Shown: positions 24,180 to 30,515 of the stretch, piece after piece
Numbering within the stretch: position 1 is the stretch's first letter
Layout: each line of letters starts with the position of its first letter
NCBI RefSeq assembly: GCF_000716875.1
Contig: NZ_JNWQ01000082.1
Coordinates: 1-30,515 of the forward strand
Origin: Streptomyces novaecaesareae
GTDB lineage: Bacteria; Actinomycetota; Actinomycetes; Streptomycetales; Streptomycetaceae
Length of the DNA: 30,515 nucleotides
Direction of reading: 5' to 3'
Notes under the pieces: model-generated
The model's input: only the letters and a program-made list of their open reading frames with translations
What the model was told of the DNA's origin: nothing
Database searches by the model: none
Translations under genes and position numbers: made by a program

Positions 24180-24209
24180 CGCCTCCTGGGCCGACTCGCC
24201 CGGGAGGCG
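24180..24209. terminator. Bidirectional terminator between convergent genes
   Basis: The arms CGCCTCCTGGGC (24180-24191) and GCCCGGGAGGCG (24198-24209) form a 12-bp stem with one G-T pair and a 6-base loop. It lies between the third LCP gene (plus) and the hypothetical gene (minus, stop at 24218) and can serve both. Confidence 0.75.
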
Positions 24210-24217
24210 CTCGCGTT

Positions 24218-24835
24218 CTACGGCATACCGGCGGACGGCAGCAGGCCGCTGCCGCACTCCGGGAAGCGGACCAGCCACTCCCCCTCGTCGCCCCCGGCCT
24301 CGGTGGCGCCCGAGTAGCCGTAGTGGATCGGCTGCCGGTCGCCGCCCAGCCAGCGGGCGTGCGCCAACTGCACCGACAGGGCGACCGGGTGGACCGGGAC
24401 GGCCGGGGGGTGCGCGGCCGCCCGGCGGCCCCGGGCGGCCCGGCCCTGCGGGGCGGCCTGCTCCAGCACCAGCTCGTGCTCGGTCTCGCCGGGCCGGAAG
24501 GTCACCACCGTCTCCGTGCCGGGGCGGCGTGAGAGGCCGCCGGTGCCGTCCCCCCAGTACGCGGCGACCGTCACCGCGAGCGTGCCGTCCAGACTGCCGG
24601 TGTCCGGCCGGACGTACTCCTCCTCGGCGACCCAGCGCGCGTGGTGGCGGACCTCCTCCCCGCCGCACCGCTCGTCCCAGCGCACCCAGTAGCCGGCCAC
24701 CCGTTTGACGGTCATGCCCTCGCGGACGACCCGGACCGCGAACCGCGCCGGACCGACCGGCCCGCAGGAGGCCAGGGAGACCACCGTCACCTGCTCGTAC
24801 GTCACCTCGCCGTCAGCGGCGTCCTGCTCGATCAT
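24218..24835 (-). CDS. Hypothetical protein, 205 aa
   Basis: I do not recognise this protein. Codon third positions are strongly GC-biased throughout, and a plausible ribosome site (AAGGTGG) lies about seven bases before ATG 24835, so it is very likely real. It has no signal peptide or membrane helix. The N-terminal half alternates short beta-like stretches (VTYEQVTVVSLA, RFAVRVVREG, AGYWVRW, LAVTVAAYWG). An Ala/Arg/Pro-rich linker lies near residues 130-147, and the protein ends with GEWLVRFPECGSGLLPSAGMP. The all-beta look and acidic pI suggest a soluble cytoplasmic protein. It lies upstream of the convergent terminator and is probably transcribed alone or from the N-acetyltransferase promoter 107 bases away. 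Confidence 0.6.
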   Translation of the reverse strand: MIEQDAADGEVTYEQVTVVSLASCGPVGPARFAVRVVREGMTVKRVAGYWVRWDERCGGEEVRHHARWVAEEEYVRPDTGSLDGTLAVTVAAYWGDGTGGLSRRPGTETVVTFRPGETEHELVLEQAAPQGRAARGRRAAAHPPAVPVHPVALSVQLAHARWLGGDRQPIHYGYSGATEAGGDEGEWLVRFPECGSGLLPSAGMP

Positions 24836-24942
24836 CGGTGAACCACCTTGCCGGGGAGTCGAGTTCGAGGACCGACTCTAGGACCGGGCCGGCCGGGTGC
24901 ACGGCGATTGCGCGGTTCCGGCCCGGCCGGCCGCGCGCCCGG

Positions 24943-25755
24943 CTACTCTGCCCCTCCCGCTGCCCGGCCGGGCAGCCGGTCGAGTGCGATCCCGAAGTGC
25001 TCGCGGTAGGCGGCCGGTGTCTCGGCCTCGGTGAGCTGCCGTTCGGTGCGGGTGCCGTCGGGGGCGGTGCGGATGAGCCGGGTGCCGCTGAGCGTGATCC
25101 GGCCGCCGTCCCCGGTGAGCAGGGAGCAGGTGGTCGAGCGGGTGAAGTGCGAGTCCGGCGAGGTGCTCTGCCACCAGCAGGTCGGGCCGAAGTCGGCGAG
25201 CGGGTACGGGCGCGCGTCGAGGCGGTACTGCGGGGCGCCGTCCATCAGGACGTCCAGCTCGCCGTGGGCGCCGTACGGAGCGACGGTGAACGTGCCGTGC
25301 GGGTCGGGCTGCGGGCCGCGCTCGCCCAGCCGCAGCGGGAGCAGGCTGAACCGGCCGAAGCCGACGTCGACCAGCCAGGGCTCGTCCAGGTCGACCCGCA
25401 GCGCGAGGTGGTCGAACGGCGGGCCGGGGCGCTCCGCGTCGAAGACCCGGCCGGCCAGCAGGCTCACCCGGTAGCCCAGGGACCGCAGCAACTCGGCGAA
25501 GGCGCCGTTCAGTTCGTAGCAGAACCCGCCGCGCCGGCGGTCCACCACCTTCGCCACCAGGGCCTGCGGGTCGAGCACGACGGGCTCGCCGAGGTGGATG
25601 CTCAGGTTCTCGAAGGGGACGGCCCCGAGGTGGGCCTGCTGCAGCCGCGCCAGCGCCGGCGCCGACGGCTCCCCGGGCTCCGCCACCCCGATGCGCGCCA
25701 GGTACGCCGTCCGCGCGGCGGTCGTCAGGCCCTCGTACGGCTTGTCGTGATCCAT
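24943..25755 (-). CDS. nat: Arylamine N-acetyltransferase
   Basis: A 270-residue cytoplasmic enzyme of the NAT family that moves an acetyl (or other acyl) group from CoA to arylamines, hydrazines or amines. The catalytic triad is complete: C79 in RRGGFCYELNG, H116 in FDHLALRV and D130 in WLVDVGFGR. VPFENLSIHLG (46-56) is another family hallmark. The length is normal for bacterial NATs. ATG 25755 (MDHDKPYEG) is chosen because the family begins at the YLARIG helix soon after it; upstream codons fall into a region next to a terminator. In actinomycetes NAT-like enzymes also close amide bonds in ansamycin biosynthesis, but no such cluster is seen here, so a detoxification or general role is more likely. 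Confidence 0.93.
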   Translation of the reverse strand: MDHDKPYEGLTTAARTAYLARIGVAEPGEPSAPALARLQQAHLGAVPFENLSIHLGEPVVLDPQALVAKVVDRRRGGFCYELNGAFAELLRSLGYRVSLLAGRVFDAERPGPPFDHLALRVDLDEPWLVDVGFGRFSLLPLRLGERGPQPDPHGTFTVAPYGAHGELDVLMDGAPQYRLDARPYPLADFGPTCWWQSTSPDSHFTRSTTCSLLTGDGGRITLSGTRLIRTAPDGTRTERQLTEAETPAAYREHFGIALDRLPGRAAGGAE

Positions 25756-25833
25756 CCGCCCATTCCAGCGGGGGCGGAGGGCGGTCGGCCATCGGTCCTT
25801 GGGCCTAGGACCTCCCGGGCGGAGAAATGCCAC

Positions 25834-25880
25834 CGCCCCGGAGTGGGAAGTCGGACCGGCCGACTTCCCACTCCGGGGCG
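25834..25880 (-). terminator. Very strong terminator downstream of the cyclophilin gene
   Basis: A perfect 21-bp inverted repeat (25834-25854 with 25860-25880, outer bases cgccccggag) surrounds a 5-base loop. On the minus strand it begins 25 bases after the cyclophilin stop, and GGCATTTCTCC follows. It shields the N-acetyltransferase gene from the highly expressed gene upstream. Confidence 0.9.
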
Positions 25881-25905
25881 ATACGTGTGCCAGGGGCAGC
25901 CGTGA

Positions 25906-26400
25906 TTACTCGACGACGCCGGACTTGGCGATGGTGATCTTGGCCGAGGTGCGGCCGCTCTGCGAACCGAGCGACTCGATCTTCTTCACCAGGTCCAGAC
26001 CCTCGACGACCTCGCCGAAGACGACGTGCTTGCCGTCCAGCCAGTCGGTGACGATGGTGGTGATGAAGAACTGCGAGCCGTTGGTGTTCCGGCCGGCGTT
26101 GGCCATCGAGAGCAGGCCCGGGCGGTCGTGCTTGAGGGTGAAGTTCTCGTCCGCGAACTTCTCGCCGTAGATGCTCTTGCCGCCGGTGCCGTTGTGGTTG
26201 GTGAAGTCACCGCCCTGCAGCATGAAGGCCGGGATCACGCGGTGGAAGCCGGAGCCCTCGTAGCCGAAGCCGTTCTGGCCGGTGGCCAGCTCGCGGAAGT
26301 TCCGGGCGGTCTGGGGCACGACGTCGTCGAACAGCTTGAAGACGATCCGGCCGGCCGGCTCGTCGTTGATCGTGATGTCGAAGAAAACGTTGGAAGCCAT
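25906..26400 (-). CDS. ppiA: Peptidyl-prolyl cis-trans isomerase, cyclophilin A type
   Basis: A 164-residue cytoplasmic cyclophilin that speeds up proline isomerisation during protein folding. It contains the active-site residues of the family: R54 and F59 in [16 protein letters not shown] (51-66), Q62, W120 in [12 protein letters not shown] and H125. There is no signal peptide, so it is the cytosolic form usual in Streptomyces. ATG 26400 ([10 protein letters not shown]) begins exactly at the first beta strand. No Shine-Dalgarno is present; CATGAT six bases before the ATG could be a -10, so the message may be leaderless. The W120 would predict sensitivity to cyclosporin A. Confidence 0.96.
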   Translation of the reverse strand: MASNVFFDITINDEPAGRIVFKLFDDVVPQTARNFRELATGQNGFGYEGSGFHRVIPAFMLQGGDFTNHNGTGGKSIYGEKFADENFTLKHDRPGLLSMANAGRNTNGSQFFITTIVTDWLDGKHVVFGEVVEGLDLVKKIESLGSQSGRTSAKITIAKSGVVE

Positions 26401-26450
26401 GCAGGGATCATGGCATGCGCGGTCGACTCGCGCGCGGCACCCCCGGACGG

Positions 26451-26474
26451 ACACCGGCGCAGGGCGCCGTGTTA
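26451..26474 (-). terminator. Hairpin overlapping the end of the Old Yellow Enzyme gene
   Basis: CGGCGC (26455-26460) and GCGCCG (26464-26469) form a 6-bp stem with a 3-base loop. ACAC/GTGT extend it past a bulge into the TAA stop codon. It is a probable weak terminator before the cyclophilin promoter. Confidence 0.45.
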
Positions 26475-27581
26475 TCCGGCGTGCTGCGCGGCCAGCGCCG
26501 GGTAGTCGGTGTACCCCTCGGCACCGGCCGTGTACATCAGCCCGTCGCGGACCTGGTTGAGCGGGGCGCCGGTGCGCAGGCGCTCGACCAGGTCGGGGTT
26601 GGCGAGGAAACCGCGGCCGAAGGAGATCAGGTCCGCGCCCGCCGCCAGCAGCCGCTCGGCCGCGGCCCGGCCGCCGTCCTCGGGCAGCGGCCCGCCCCAG
26701 CCCAGCACCGGGTTGGCGATCAGGGTGCCCGGCCAGGACTTGCGGAGCTCCTGGAAGACGGCGTCCTCCGGGTCGGCGAAGACCACGTGCAGGTACGCGA
26801 GGCCGTCCTCCGCGAGCTCGCCGACCAGCGCGCGGTAGATCTCCGCGGTGTCCCCCTCGTCCATGCCCTGCCCGGTGAAGCCGGGCGAGACCCGCAGGCC
26901 GACCCGCTCCGGGCCGATCTCCGCCGCGACCGCCCGGACCACCTCGACCACGACGCGGATCCGGTTCGCCACCGGGCCGCCGTACCCGTCGGTGCGCAGG
27001 TTGGTGTTCCGGGCGAGGAACTGGTGCAGCAGGTAGCCGTTGGCGCCGTGCACCTCGACCCCGGCGAAGCCCGCCTCGACGGCGTTGCGGGCGGCCGCCG
27101 CGAAGTCGGCCACGGTCTGCCGGATCTCCTCCGCGGTGAGCTCCCGCGGGACGACGGCCTCCCGGGGCCCGCCCGGGGTGTGGACGGGCTCGGGGAAGGC
27201 GACCGGCGAGGGCGCGACCGGGTGCAGGCCGCTGTTCTCCGGGTGGCCGATCCGGCCGCCGTGCTGCAGCTGCAGGAACATCCGGCCGCCGGCCGCGGCG
27301 ACCGCCCCGGTCACGGTGCGCCAGCCGGCCACGTGCTCCGGGGCGTGGACGGCGGGGATGTTGGCGTACGTCCGGCCGACCCGGTTCGGGGTGGCGGCCT
27401 CGGCGATGATCAGCCCGGCCCCGGCGCGCTGCGCGTAGTACTCGGCCATGATCGGCCGCGGAACACCGTCGGCGCCGGCCCGGGTGCGGGTCATCGGAGC
27501 CATCACCAGGCGGTTGGGAAGGTGGAGCGGGCCGAGTTCGGCGGGCTGGAAGAGGCCGGCGGTTTCCGTGTTCGTCGTCAT
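26472..27581 (-). CDS. Old Yellow Enzyme family alkene reductase (NADH:flavin oxidoreductase)
   Basis: A 369-residue FMN-dependent TIM-barrel enzyme that reduces activated C=C bonds of enals, enones, maleimides or nitro compounds with NAD(P)H, mostly in detoxification. It shows FMN-binding APMTRTRA (28-35), [11 protein letters not shown] (104-114), the substrate-binding pair H178 and N181 in [15 protein letters not shown] (176-190) with Y183 as proton donor, and [12 protein letters not shown] (191-202). [17 protein letters not shown] is at the C-terminus. ATG 27581 is chosen because the protein begins just before LFQP; no Shine-Dalgarno is seen. The gene is divergent from a merR gene with an operator-like dyad between them, so induction by an electrophile through this MerR protein is likely. 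Confidence 0.93.
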   Translation of the reverse strand: MTTNTETAGLFQPAELGPLHLPNRLVMAPMTRTRAGADGVPRPIMAEYYAQRAGAGLIIAEAATPNRVGRTYANIPAVHAPEHVAGWRTVTGAVAAAGGRMFLQLQHGGRIGHPENSGLHPVAPSPVAFPEPVHTPGGPREAVVPRELTAEEIRQTVADFAAAARNAVEAGFAGVEVHGANGYLLHQFLARNTNLRTDGYGGPVANRIRVVVEVVRAVAAEIGPERVGLRVSPGFTGQGMDEGDTAEIYRALVGELAEDGLAYLHVVFADPEDAVFQELRKSWPGTLIANPVLGWGGPLPEDGGRAAAERLLAAGADLISFGRGFLANPDLVERLRTGAPLNQVRDGLMYTAGAEGYTDYPALAAQHAG

Positions 27582-27593
27582 GCCGGAACGGTA

Positions 27594-27617
27594 GAAGTTA
27601 ACATCGATGTCAGGTTC
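27594..27617. promoter_or_regulatory. MerR-type operator and promoter between OYE and merR genes
   Basis: A 24-bp imperfect dyad: arms GAAGTTAACAT (27594-27604) and ATGTCAGGTTC (27607-27617) match at 8 of 11 positions around a central CG. On the minus strand TTGAAC and CTACCG flank it with a 19-base spacer, the overlong spacing that MerR proteins correct by twisting DNA. It therefore probably drives the OYE gene, whose ATG follows closely. Confidence 0.55.
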
Positions 27618-27626
27618 AAGCTTCGA

Positions 27627-27680
27627 GACGACCTTCTGGATGACCTTCGGGGCGACCTTCGGGATGACCTTCGGAATGAC
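27627..27680 (+). repeat. 12-bp tandem repeat in the merR leader
   Basis: Four consecutive units of consensus GATGACCTTCGG (27627-27638, 27639-27650, 27651-27662, 27663-27674) plus half a unit (27675-27680). Units differ at one to three positions. They lie between the operator and the merR start. They are in frame with merR but without a start codon ahead, so they are probably untranslated. Confidence 0.85.
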
Positions 27681-27692
27681 GGGGTGGACGGC

Positions 27693-28097
27693 ATGCGGAT
27701 CGGCGAACTGGCCCGGCGGACGGGTGTGAGCGAGCGCTCGCTGCGCTACTACGAGCAGCAGGGGCTGCTGGTCGCCCGCCGCACCGCGGGCGGCCACCGG
27801 GAGTACCCGGAGATGGCCGTCGACCGCGTCGTGCACATCCAGGAGCTGTTCGCGGCCGGGCTGCACAGCCGCACCATCTTCAAGATCCTCCCCTGCATGC
27901 GGGACTCCGACGGCAGCCCCAGCGAGATCGCCACCCCGCTGCTGGTCGAGGAGCTCACCGCGGAGCGCGAACGGATCGACCGGATGATCACCGACCTGCT
28001 GCGCTCGCGCGAGGTGCTGGACGAGGTGATCGTGACCGCCTCCGGGCAGCCGCCGGAGGCGCTGCAGCCGCCGCAGCCGTCGGCCGAGGCTGCCTAG
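27693..28097 (+). CDS. MerR family transcriptional regulator
   Basis: A 134-residue regulator. Residues 1-70 are the winged helix-turn-helix of the MerR family: MRIGELARRTGVSERSLRYYEQQGLL (1-26) with R18-Y19-Y20-E21, then RTAGGHREYPEMAVDRV (30-46). The C-terminal part forms the dimerising coiled coil (about 82-115). It carries a single cysteine (C68 in KILPCMRDSDG) and lacks the cysteine pairs of the metal sensors, so an organic ligand is more likely. It is divergent from the Old Yellow Enzyme gene and probably controls it and itself. ATG 27693 is supported by GGGGTGG about six bases upstream. It meets the methyltransferase gene tail to tail with four bases between. Confidence 0.93.
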   Translation: MRIGELARRTGVSERSLRYYEQQGLLVARRTAGGHREYPEMAVDRVVHIQELFAAGLHSRTIFKILPCMRDSDGSPSEIATPLLVEELTAERERIDRMITDLLRSREVLDEVIVTASGQPPEALQPPQPSAEAA

Positions 28098-28101
28098 CTG
28101 C

Positions 28102-28755
28102 CTAGGCCTCCGGCTTACGGGCGAACACGTAGGCCTGCGGGGTCTTCTCCTCGCCGTCAGGCTCGCGGACCGTCCGGGAGGTGACCGACAGGCCCGCCTC
28201 GCGGGCCAACTCCTCGACGCGCTCCGGCCGCAGGCGGCGGAAGTCCAGCGAGACCGGCCGGCCGAAGGGTCGGTCCAGGTGCAGGGGCTCGTCGCCGACC
28301 TGGAAGGCGAGCAGCAGGTAGCCGCCCGGGGCGAGCACCCGGGCGAACTCGGCGAACACCTCCGGCAGCCGCTCCGCCGGGGTGTGGATGATCGAGTACC
28401 AGGCCACCGCGCCGGTCAACTCGCCGTCCCCGAAGGGGAGATCGAAGAGCGAGCCGACACTGAACGGCACCTCCGGGCAGGCCTCCCGGGCCAGCTCGAC
28501 CATCCGCGGCGAGAGGTCGATCCCGCGCACGTCCAGGCCGAGCCGGTGCAGGTGGCCCGTCACCCGGCCCGGGCCGCAGCCGAGTTCGGCCGTCCTGGCG
28601 TCCGGGCGCTCGGCGCGGACGAGGTCGGCGAAGAGCGCCAGCATCGCCCGGTCCGTCGGCATGGTGTCCATCGCGTCCCGGTAGCGCTCGGTGTACTCGG
28701 TGGCGATGGCGTCGTAGAACGCCCTGGTCGTGGTGAGGAAGTCCGGCTCGGTCAT
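28102..28755 (-). CDS. Class I SAM-dependent methyltransferase
   Basis: A 217-residue Rossmann-fold methyltransferase. Motif I is AELGCGPGR (56-64), the acidic residue at the end of strand 2 is D80 in VRGIDLSPRM, and motif II/III are GAVAWYSIIHTP and ARVLAPGGYLLLAF. The FYDAIATEYTERYRD region (13-27) is the common small-molecule methyltransferase N-cap. The substrate cannot be told. ATG 28755 is chosen because a ribosome site (AGGGTG) is about eight bases upstream and further upstream codons overlap a hairpin. It lies 63 bases after the GNAT gene on the same strand. Confidence 0.88.
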   Translation of the reverse strand: MTEPDFLTTTRAFYDAIATEYTERYRDAMDTMPTDRAMLALFADLVRAERPDARTAELGCGPGRVTGHLHRLGLDVRGIDLSPRMVELAREACPEVPFSVGSLFDLPFGDGELTGAVAWYSIIHTPAERLPEVFAEFARVLAPGGYLLLAFQVGDEPLHLDRPFGRPVSLDFRRLRPERVEELAREAGLSVTSRTVREPDGEEKTPQAYVFARKPEA

Positions 28756-28759
28756 GGTC

Positions 28760-28804
28760 CGGCACCCTACCCGGCGCCCGCGGGCCGGGCGGGCCCTGGT
28801 GCCG
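28760..28804 (-). terminator. Nested hairpin between GNAT and methyltransferase genes
   Basis: Outer arms CGGCACC (28760-28766) and GGTGCCG (28798-28804) enclose inner arms CCCGGC (28770-28775) and GCCGGG (28784-28789). The outer stem includes the ribosome site of the methyltransferase, so it could also dampen its translation if read-through occurs. Confidence 0.45.
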
Positions 28805-28818
28805 AACGCCACTGAGGC

Positions 28819-29331
28819 CTACAGGTCCAGCTCCGCCACCGTCTGGTCGCCGCTCAGTTCGCCGGTCGGGCGGAAGCCGAGGCGGGCGTAGAACCCCGCC
28901 GGGCCGTCCGGGTCGGGCACGTACGTGACGGTGACGCGGGTGCCGCCGCGGCGACGGATCTCCGCGCACACCTGCTCCACGGCGAAGCGGCCGTAGCCCC
29001 CGCGCTGCGCGTCGGCGTCGATCAGCAGGTGCCACAGGCCGGAGCGGGGGCGGTCGCCGGGCCGCTCCGGGTGGAAGCGGACGTCGAAGAAGGCCATCAC
29101 GAAGCCCACCGGCCGCTCGCCGTCCAGGATCAGCCGGGGCCAGGCGGTCTCCCCGTAGGCGTACGCCTCGGCCAGCGACTTCACCACCGGCGCGACCAGG
29201 CCCTCCTGCTCGGGGCGCACCCGGAGGGCGAGGGCCGCGTCGATGTTCCCGGGGGTGATGGCGGCCAGGCTGAGCGTGGATGACATGGCGGGCATGGATG
29301 ACATGGCGGGCATGGATGACGTGGCGGGCAT
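28819..29331 (-). CDS. GNAT family N-acetyltransferase with repeated start region
   Basis: A protein of up to 170 residues with the GNAT fold, which transfers acetyl from acetyl-CoA to an amine. Seen are the fold's opening strand LSLAAITPGNIDAALAL, the core WHLLIDADAQRGGYGRFAVEQV with the CoA pyrophosphate loop R/Q-x-x-G-x-G/A (QRGGYG), and the C-terminal strand TVTYVPDPDGPAGFYARLGF. Substrate is unknown. The N-terminus is ambiguous: an 18-bp tandem repeat supplies in-frame ATG codons at 29331, 29313, 29304, 29295 and 29286. Conserved sequence starts only at MSSTLSLAAI (29286), and no start has a good ribosome site. I give the longest form. Its first codon abuts an 11-bp hairpin, so a shorter product from 29286 may be more realistic. 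Confidence 0.8.
   Translation of the reverse strand: MPATSSMPAMSSMPAMSSTLSLAAITPGNIDAALALRVRPEQEGLVAPVVKSLAEAYAYGETAWPRLILDGERPVGFVMAFFDVRFHPERPGDRPRSGLWHLLIDADAQRGGYGRFAVEQVCAEIRRRGGTRVTVTYVPDPDGPAGFYARLGFRPTGELSGDQTVAELDL
29278..29331. repeat. 18-bp tandem repeat, three copies, at the GNAT start
   Basis: GGATGACATGGCGGGCAT occurs at 29278-29295 and 29296-29313 exactly, and at 29314-29331 with one change (A to G). The period is a multiple of three, so copy number changes would add or remove six residues (MSSMPA) and in-frame start codons without shifting the frame. Confidence 0.95.
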
Positions 29332-29362
29332 GGCGGGCAGCCTACGGAGCGGGCTGCCCGCC
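29332..29362 (-). terminator. Terminator of the SDR gene, abutting the GNAT start
   Basis: GGCGGGCAGCC (29332-29342) and GGCTGCCCGCC (29352-29362) form a perfect 11-bp stem with a 9-base loop. On the minus strand it follows the SDR stop by 38 bases and directly precedes ATG 29331. There is no T-tract. Confidence 0.6.
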
Positions 29363-29400
29363 GTCGTGCGGTTTTCCGGCGCCGCGGGAAGGCCCTGCCG

Positions 29401-30261
29401 TCACTCCCCCGCGGGGAAGTCGGTGCCGCGGCCGACCGCCGCCCAGGCCTCGGCCTCCTGCCGGGCGGCGTCCAGGCTGCCGAGGACGGCGTCCACGGCG
29501 TCGCTGCCGAGCGCGAGCCGCAGCGGCGTCCGCTCGGCGTCCAGGGCGGCCAGGATCGCTGCGGCGGCCTTCACCGGGTCGCCGGGCTGCTTGCCGTCGG
29601 AGTCCGGCAGGCCGGTGCGGACCGGGCCGACCACCGGCTCGTACGCGGCGATCGGGGTGGTGTGGGCGAGCGCGCCGCCGCCCGCGAAGCCGGTCCGGAA
29701 CGCGCCCGGCTCGACGACCAGCACCTTGATCCCGAACCCGGCGACCTCCTGGGCCAGCGCCTCGGACAGCCCCTCCAGCGCGAACTTGGTGGCCGAGTAG
29801 GCGCCCACGCCGGGGAACGTGAAGCGGCCGCCCATGCTGCTCATCTGCACCACCGCGCCCGAGCCGCGGGCCCGCATGTGCGGCAGCACCGCGCGGGTGA
29901 GCGCGGCCGGGCCGAAGAAGTGCAGGTCCATCAGGTCCCGCAGCTCGCGGTCGGTGTACTCCTCGACGGCGCCGATCAGGCCGCGCCCGGCGTTGTTCAC
30001 CAGGACGTCGATCCGCCCGTGCCGCTGTACGGCCTCCGCGACGACGGCGGGGATCCGTTCCTGGTCGGTGACGTCCAGCCGGACCGGGACCAGCCGCTCC
30101 GGGTGTGCGGCGGCCAGCTCGGCCAGCGTCTCGGGGCGCCGCGCGGCCGCGACGACGGTGTCGCCGGCCGCCAGGGCGGCCTCGGCGATCGCCTGGCCGA
30201 AGCCGGAGTTGGCGCCGGTGATCAGCCAGACCTTGCCGGTGGTCTCCTCGTGCGCGGTCAT
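29401..30261 (-). CDS. Short-chain dehydrogenase/reductase (classical SDR)
   Basis: A 286-residue NAD(P)H-dependent oxidoreductase with all classical SDR marks: cofactor loop TGANSGFG (15-22), A-A-R-R at 39-42, which favours NADPH, D63 (RLDVTD), NNAG (89-92), S141/S142 and the active-site Y155-X3-K159 in GAYSATKF. The substrate is unknown; the sequence type is common in actinomycetes and often annotated only as oxidoreductase. The start is fixed by GGAGGAA seven bases before the ATG. The gene is monocistronic, bounded by a hairpin on each side, with an operator-like dyad in its promoter. Confidence 0.93.
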   Translation of the reverse strand: MTAHEETTGKVWLITGANSGFGQAIAEAALAAGDTVVAAARRPETLAELAAAHPERLVPVRLDVTDQERIPAVVAEAVQRHGRIDVLVNNAGRGLIGAVEEYTDRELRDLMDLHFFGPAALTRAVLPHMRARGSGAVVQMSSMGGRFTFPGVGAYSATKFALEGLSEALAQEVAGFGIKVLVVEPGAFRTGFAGGGALAHTTPIAAYEPVVGPVRTGLPDSDGKQPGDPVKAAAAILAALDAERTPLRLALGSDAVDAVLGSLDAARQEAEAWAAVGRGTDFPAGE

Positions 30262-30296
30262 CCGCGTTCCTCCGTACTCAGTTGCACCACAGGGCA

Positions 30297-30320
30297 GTTG
30301 ACGATCATTTATACGACAAC
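30297..30320. promoter_or_regulatory. Operator-like dyad in the SDR promoter
   Basis: GTTGACG (30297-30303) and CGACAAC (30314-30320) form an inverted repeat with one mismatch around an AT-rich 10-base core (ATCATTTATA). On the minus strand the core contains TATAAA, a likely -10, about 50 bases before the ATG. The form suits a TetR- or MarR/HxlR-type dimer; no regulator gene is adjacent in the window. Confidence 0.5.
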
Positions 30321-30354
30321 CCCGGCGGCCGTCGGCCCGGCCGACGCGGAAAAG

Positions 30355-30396
30355 CCCGGAGCCCCCGGCCGATCGGAATCGGCCGGAGGCTCCGGG
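30355..30396 (-). terminator. Intrinsic terminator of the acyl-CoA dehydrogenase gene
   Basis: Two 19-base arms (30355-30373 and 30378-30396) pair with one mismatch around a 4-base loop. On the minus strand the hairpin is followed by CTTTTCC. It starts about 20 bases after the stop codon and is the most classical terminator in the window. Confidence 0.9.
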
Positions 30397-30417
30397 ACTT
30401 GACCGCTCAGCCTGCCG

Positions 30418-30513
30418 TTACGGCAGGTTGCGGGCCATGACGATGCGCTGGACCTGGTTGGTGCCCTCGTAGATCTGCGTGATCTTCGCGTCCCGCATCA
30501 TCCGCTCCACCGG
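30418..30513 (-). CDS. Acyl-CoA dehydrogenase, C-terminal end
   Basis: The last 31 codons and TAA stop of a gene that continues beyond the window. The visible peptide contains [20 protein letters not shown], the hallmark C-terminal motif of acyl-CoA dehydrogenases in which the E-G-T-N segment contacts the FAD. The full enzyme introduces a double bond into acyl-CoA with FAD and electron-transfer flavoprotein. Its chain-length class cannot be told. The stop codon lies in the loop of a small CCTGCCG/CGGCAGG palindrome (30411-30427). Confidence 0.95.
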   Translation of the reverse strand, partial: PVERMMRDAKITQIYEGTNQVQRIVMARNLP

Positions 30514-30515
30514 GT

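Noticed and set aside
24141..24319. Small plus-strand frame starting MSLVTALIYRRRHRLL after the third LCP gene
   Set aside because: It runs through the convergent terminator hairpin into the antisense of the hypothetical gene and has no ribosome site.
27684..27692. Upstream GTG as alternative merR start
   Set aside because: MerR proteins normally begin at M-R-I-G-E-L, and the ribosome site is correctly spaced for ATG 27693.
1..30515. Biosynthetic gene cluster, prophage, CRISPR or integrated element
   Set aside because: No synthases, integrases, transposases, spacers or tRNA-flanking repeats are visible; gene order and base composition look like conserved chromosome.

Overview
The window looks like a chromosomal core segment of a streptomycete (Streptomyces, Kitasatospora or a close relative). 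The GC content is very high with GC-rich third codon positions. The whiB gene is almost identical to the family consensus, and the order whiB / cysteine dioxygenase-like / cofD (fbiA) / fbiB / LytR-CpsA-Psr (LCP) genes is typical of Streptomycetaceae. The genus cannot be fixed from the sequence alone. I see no insertion sequence, phage, CRISPR array, tRNA or rRNA.

Layout. 1-5.5 kb (minus strand): the start of a DUF5719-type membrane-anchored protein, a 1293-residue glycosyltransferase-2/multi-spanning membrane protein, and the developmental regulator whiB behind a clear promoter and a BldD-like operator. 5.5-8.5 kb (plus): a cysteine dioxygenase-like cupin carrying an in-frame palindromic repeat, then the overlapping coenzyme F420 genes fbiA and fbiB. 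8.5-10.6 kb (minus): an AlkA-like DNA glycosylase and a secreted PGRP-type amidase. 10.7-14.6 kb (plus): a TIGR03089 protein and two LCP ligases, the second behind an ECF sigma-E-like promoter. 14.7-21.4 kb (minus): an ExoA-like glycosyltransferase, a large membrane protein with a PH-like domain, and a MacB/FtsX-type ABC transporter (permease plus ATPase). 21.7-22.6 kb (minus): an SsuE-like FMN reductase preceded by a 26-codon leader peptide with terminal cysteines. 22.7-24.1 kb (plus): a third LCP protein. 24.2-30.5 kb: mostly minus-strand single genes (hypothetical protein, arylamine N-acetyltransferase, cyclophilin, Old Yellow Enzyme with a divergent MerR regulator, methyltransferase, GNAT, SDR, and the end of an acyl-CoA dehydrogenase).

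How the genes work together. The theme of the first 24 kb is cell envelope and development: three LCP ligases, two glycosyltransferases, an amidase and the sporulation regulator WhiB. FbiA and FbiB form one step-block of F420 synthesis. The right third is a set of separately terminated redox and modification enzymes.

The most interesting signals are regulatory. The ssuE leader peptide is predicted to be leaderless and is followed by a strongly C-rich, G-poor transcript, which suggests cysteine-sensed, possibly Rho-dependent attenuation. Others are the operators at whiB, the overlapping hairpins in the ABC leader, and several short tandem repeats placed at start or stop codons. I did not find a convincing wholly new multi-gene system. 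The start and operator calls below come from reading the sequence by eye.
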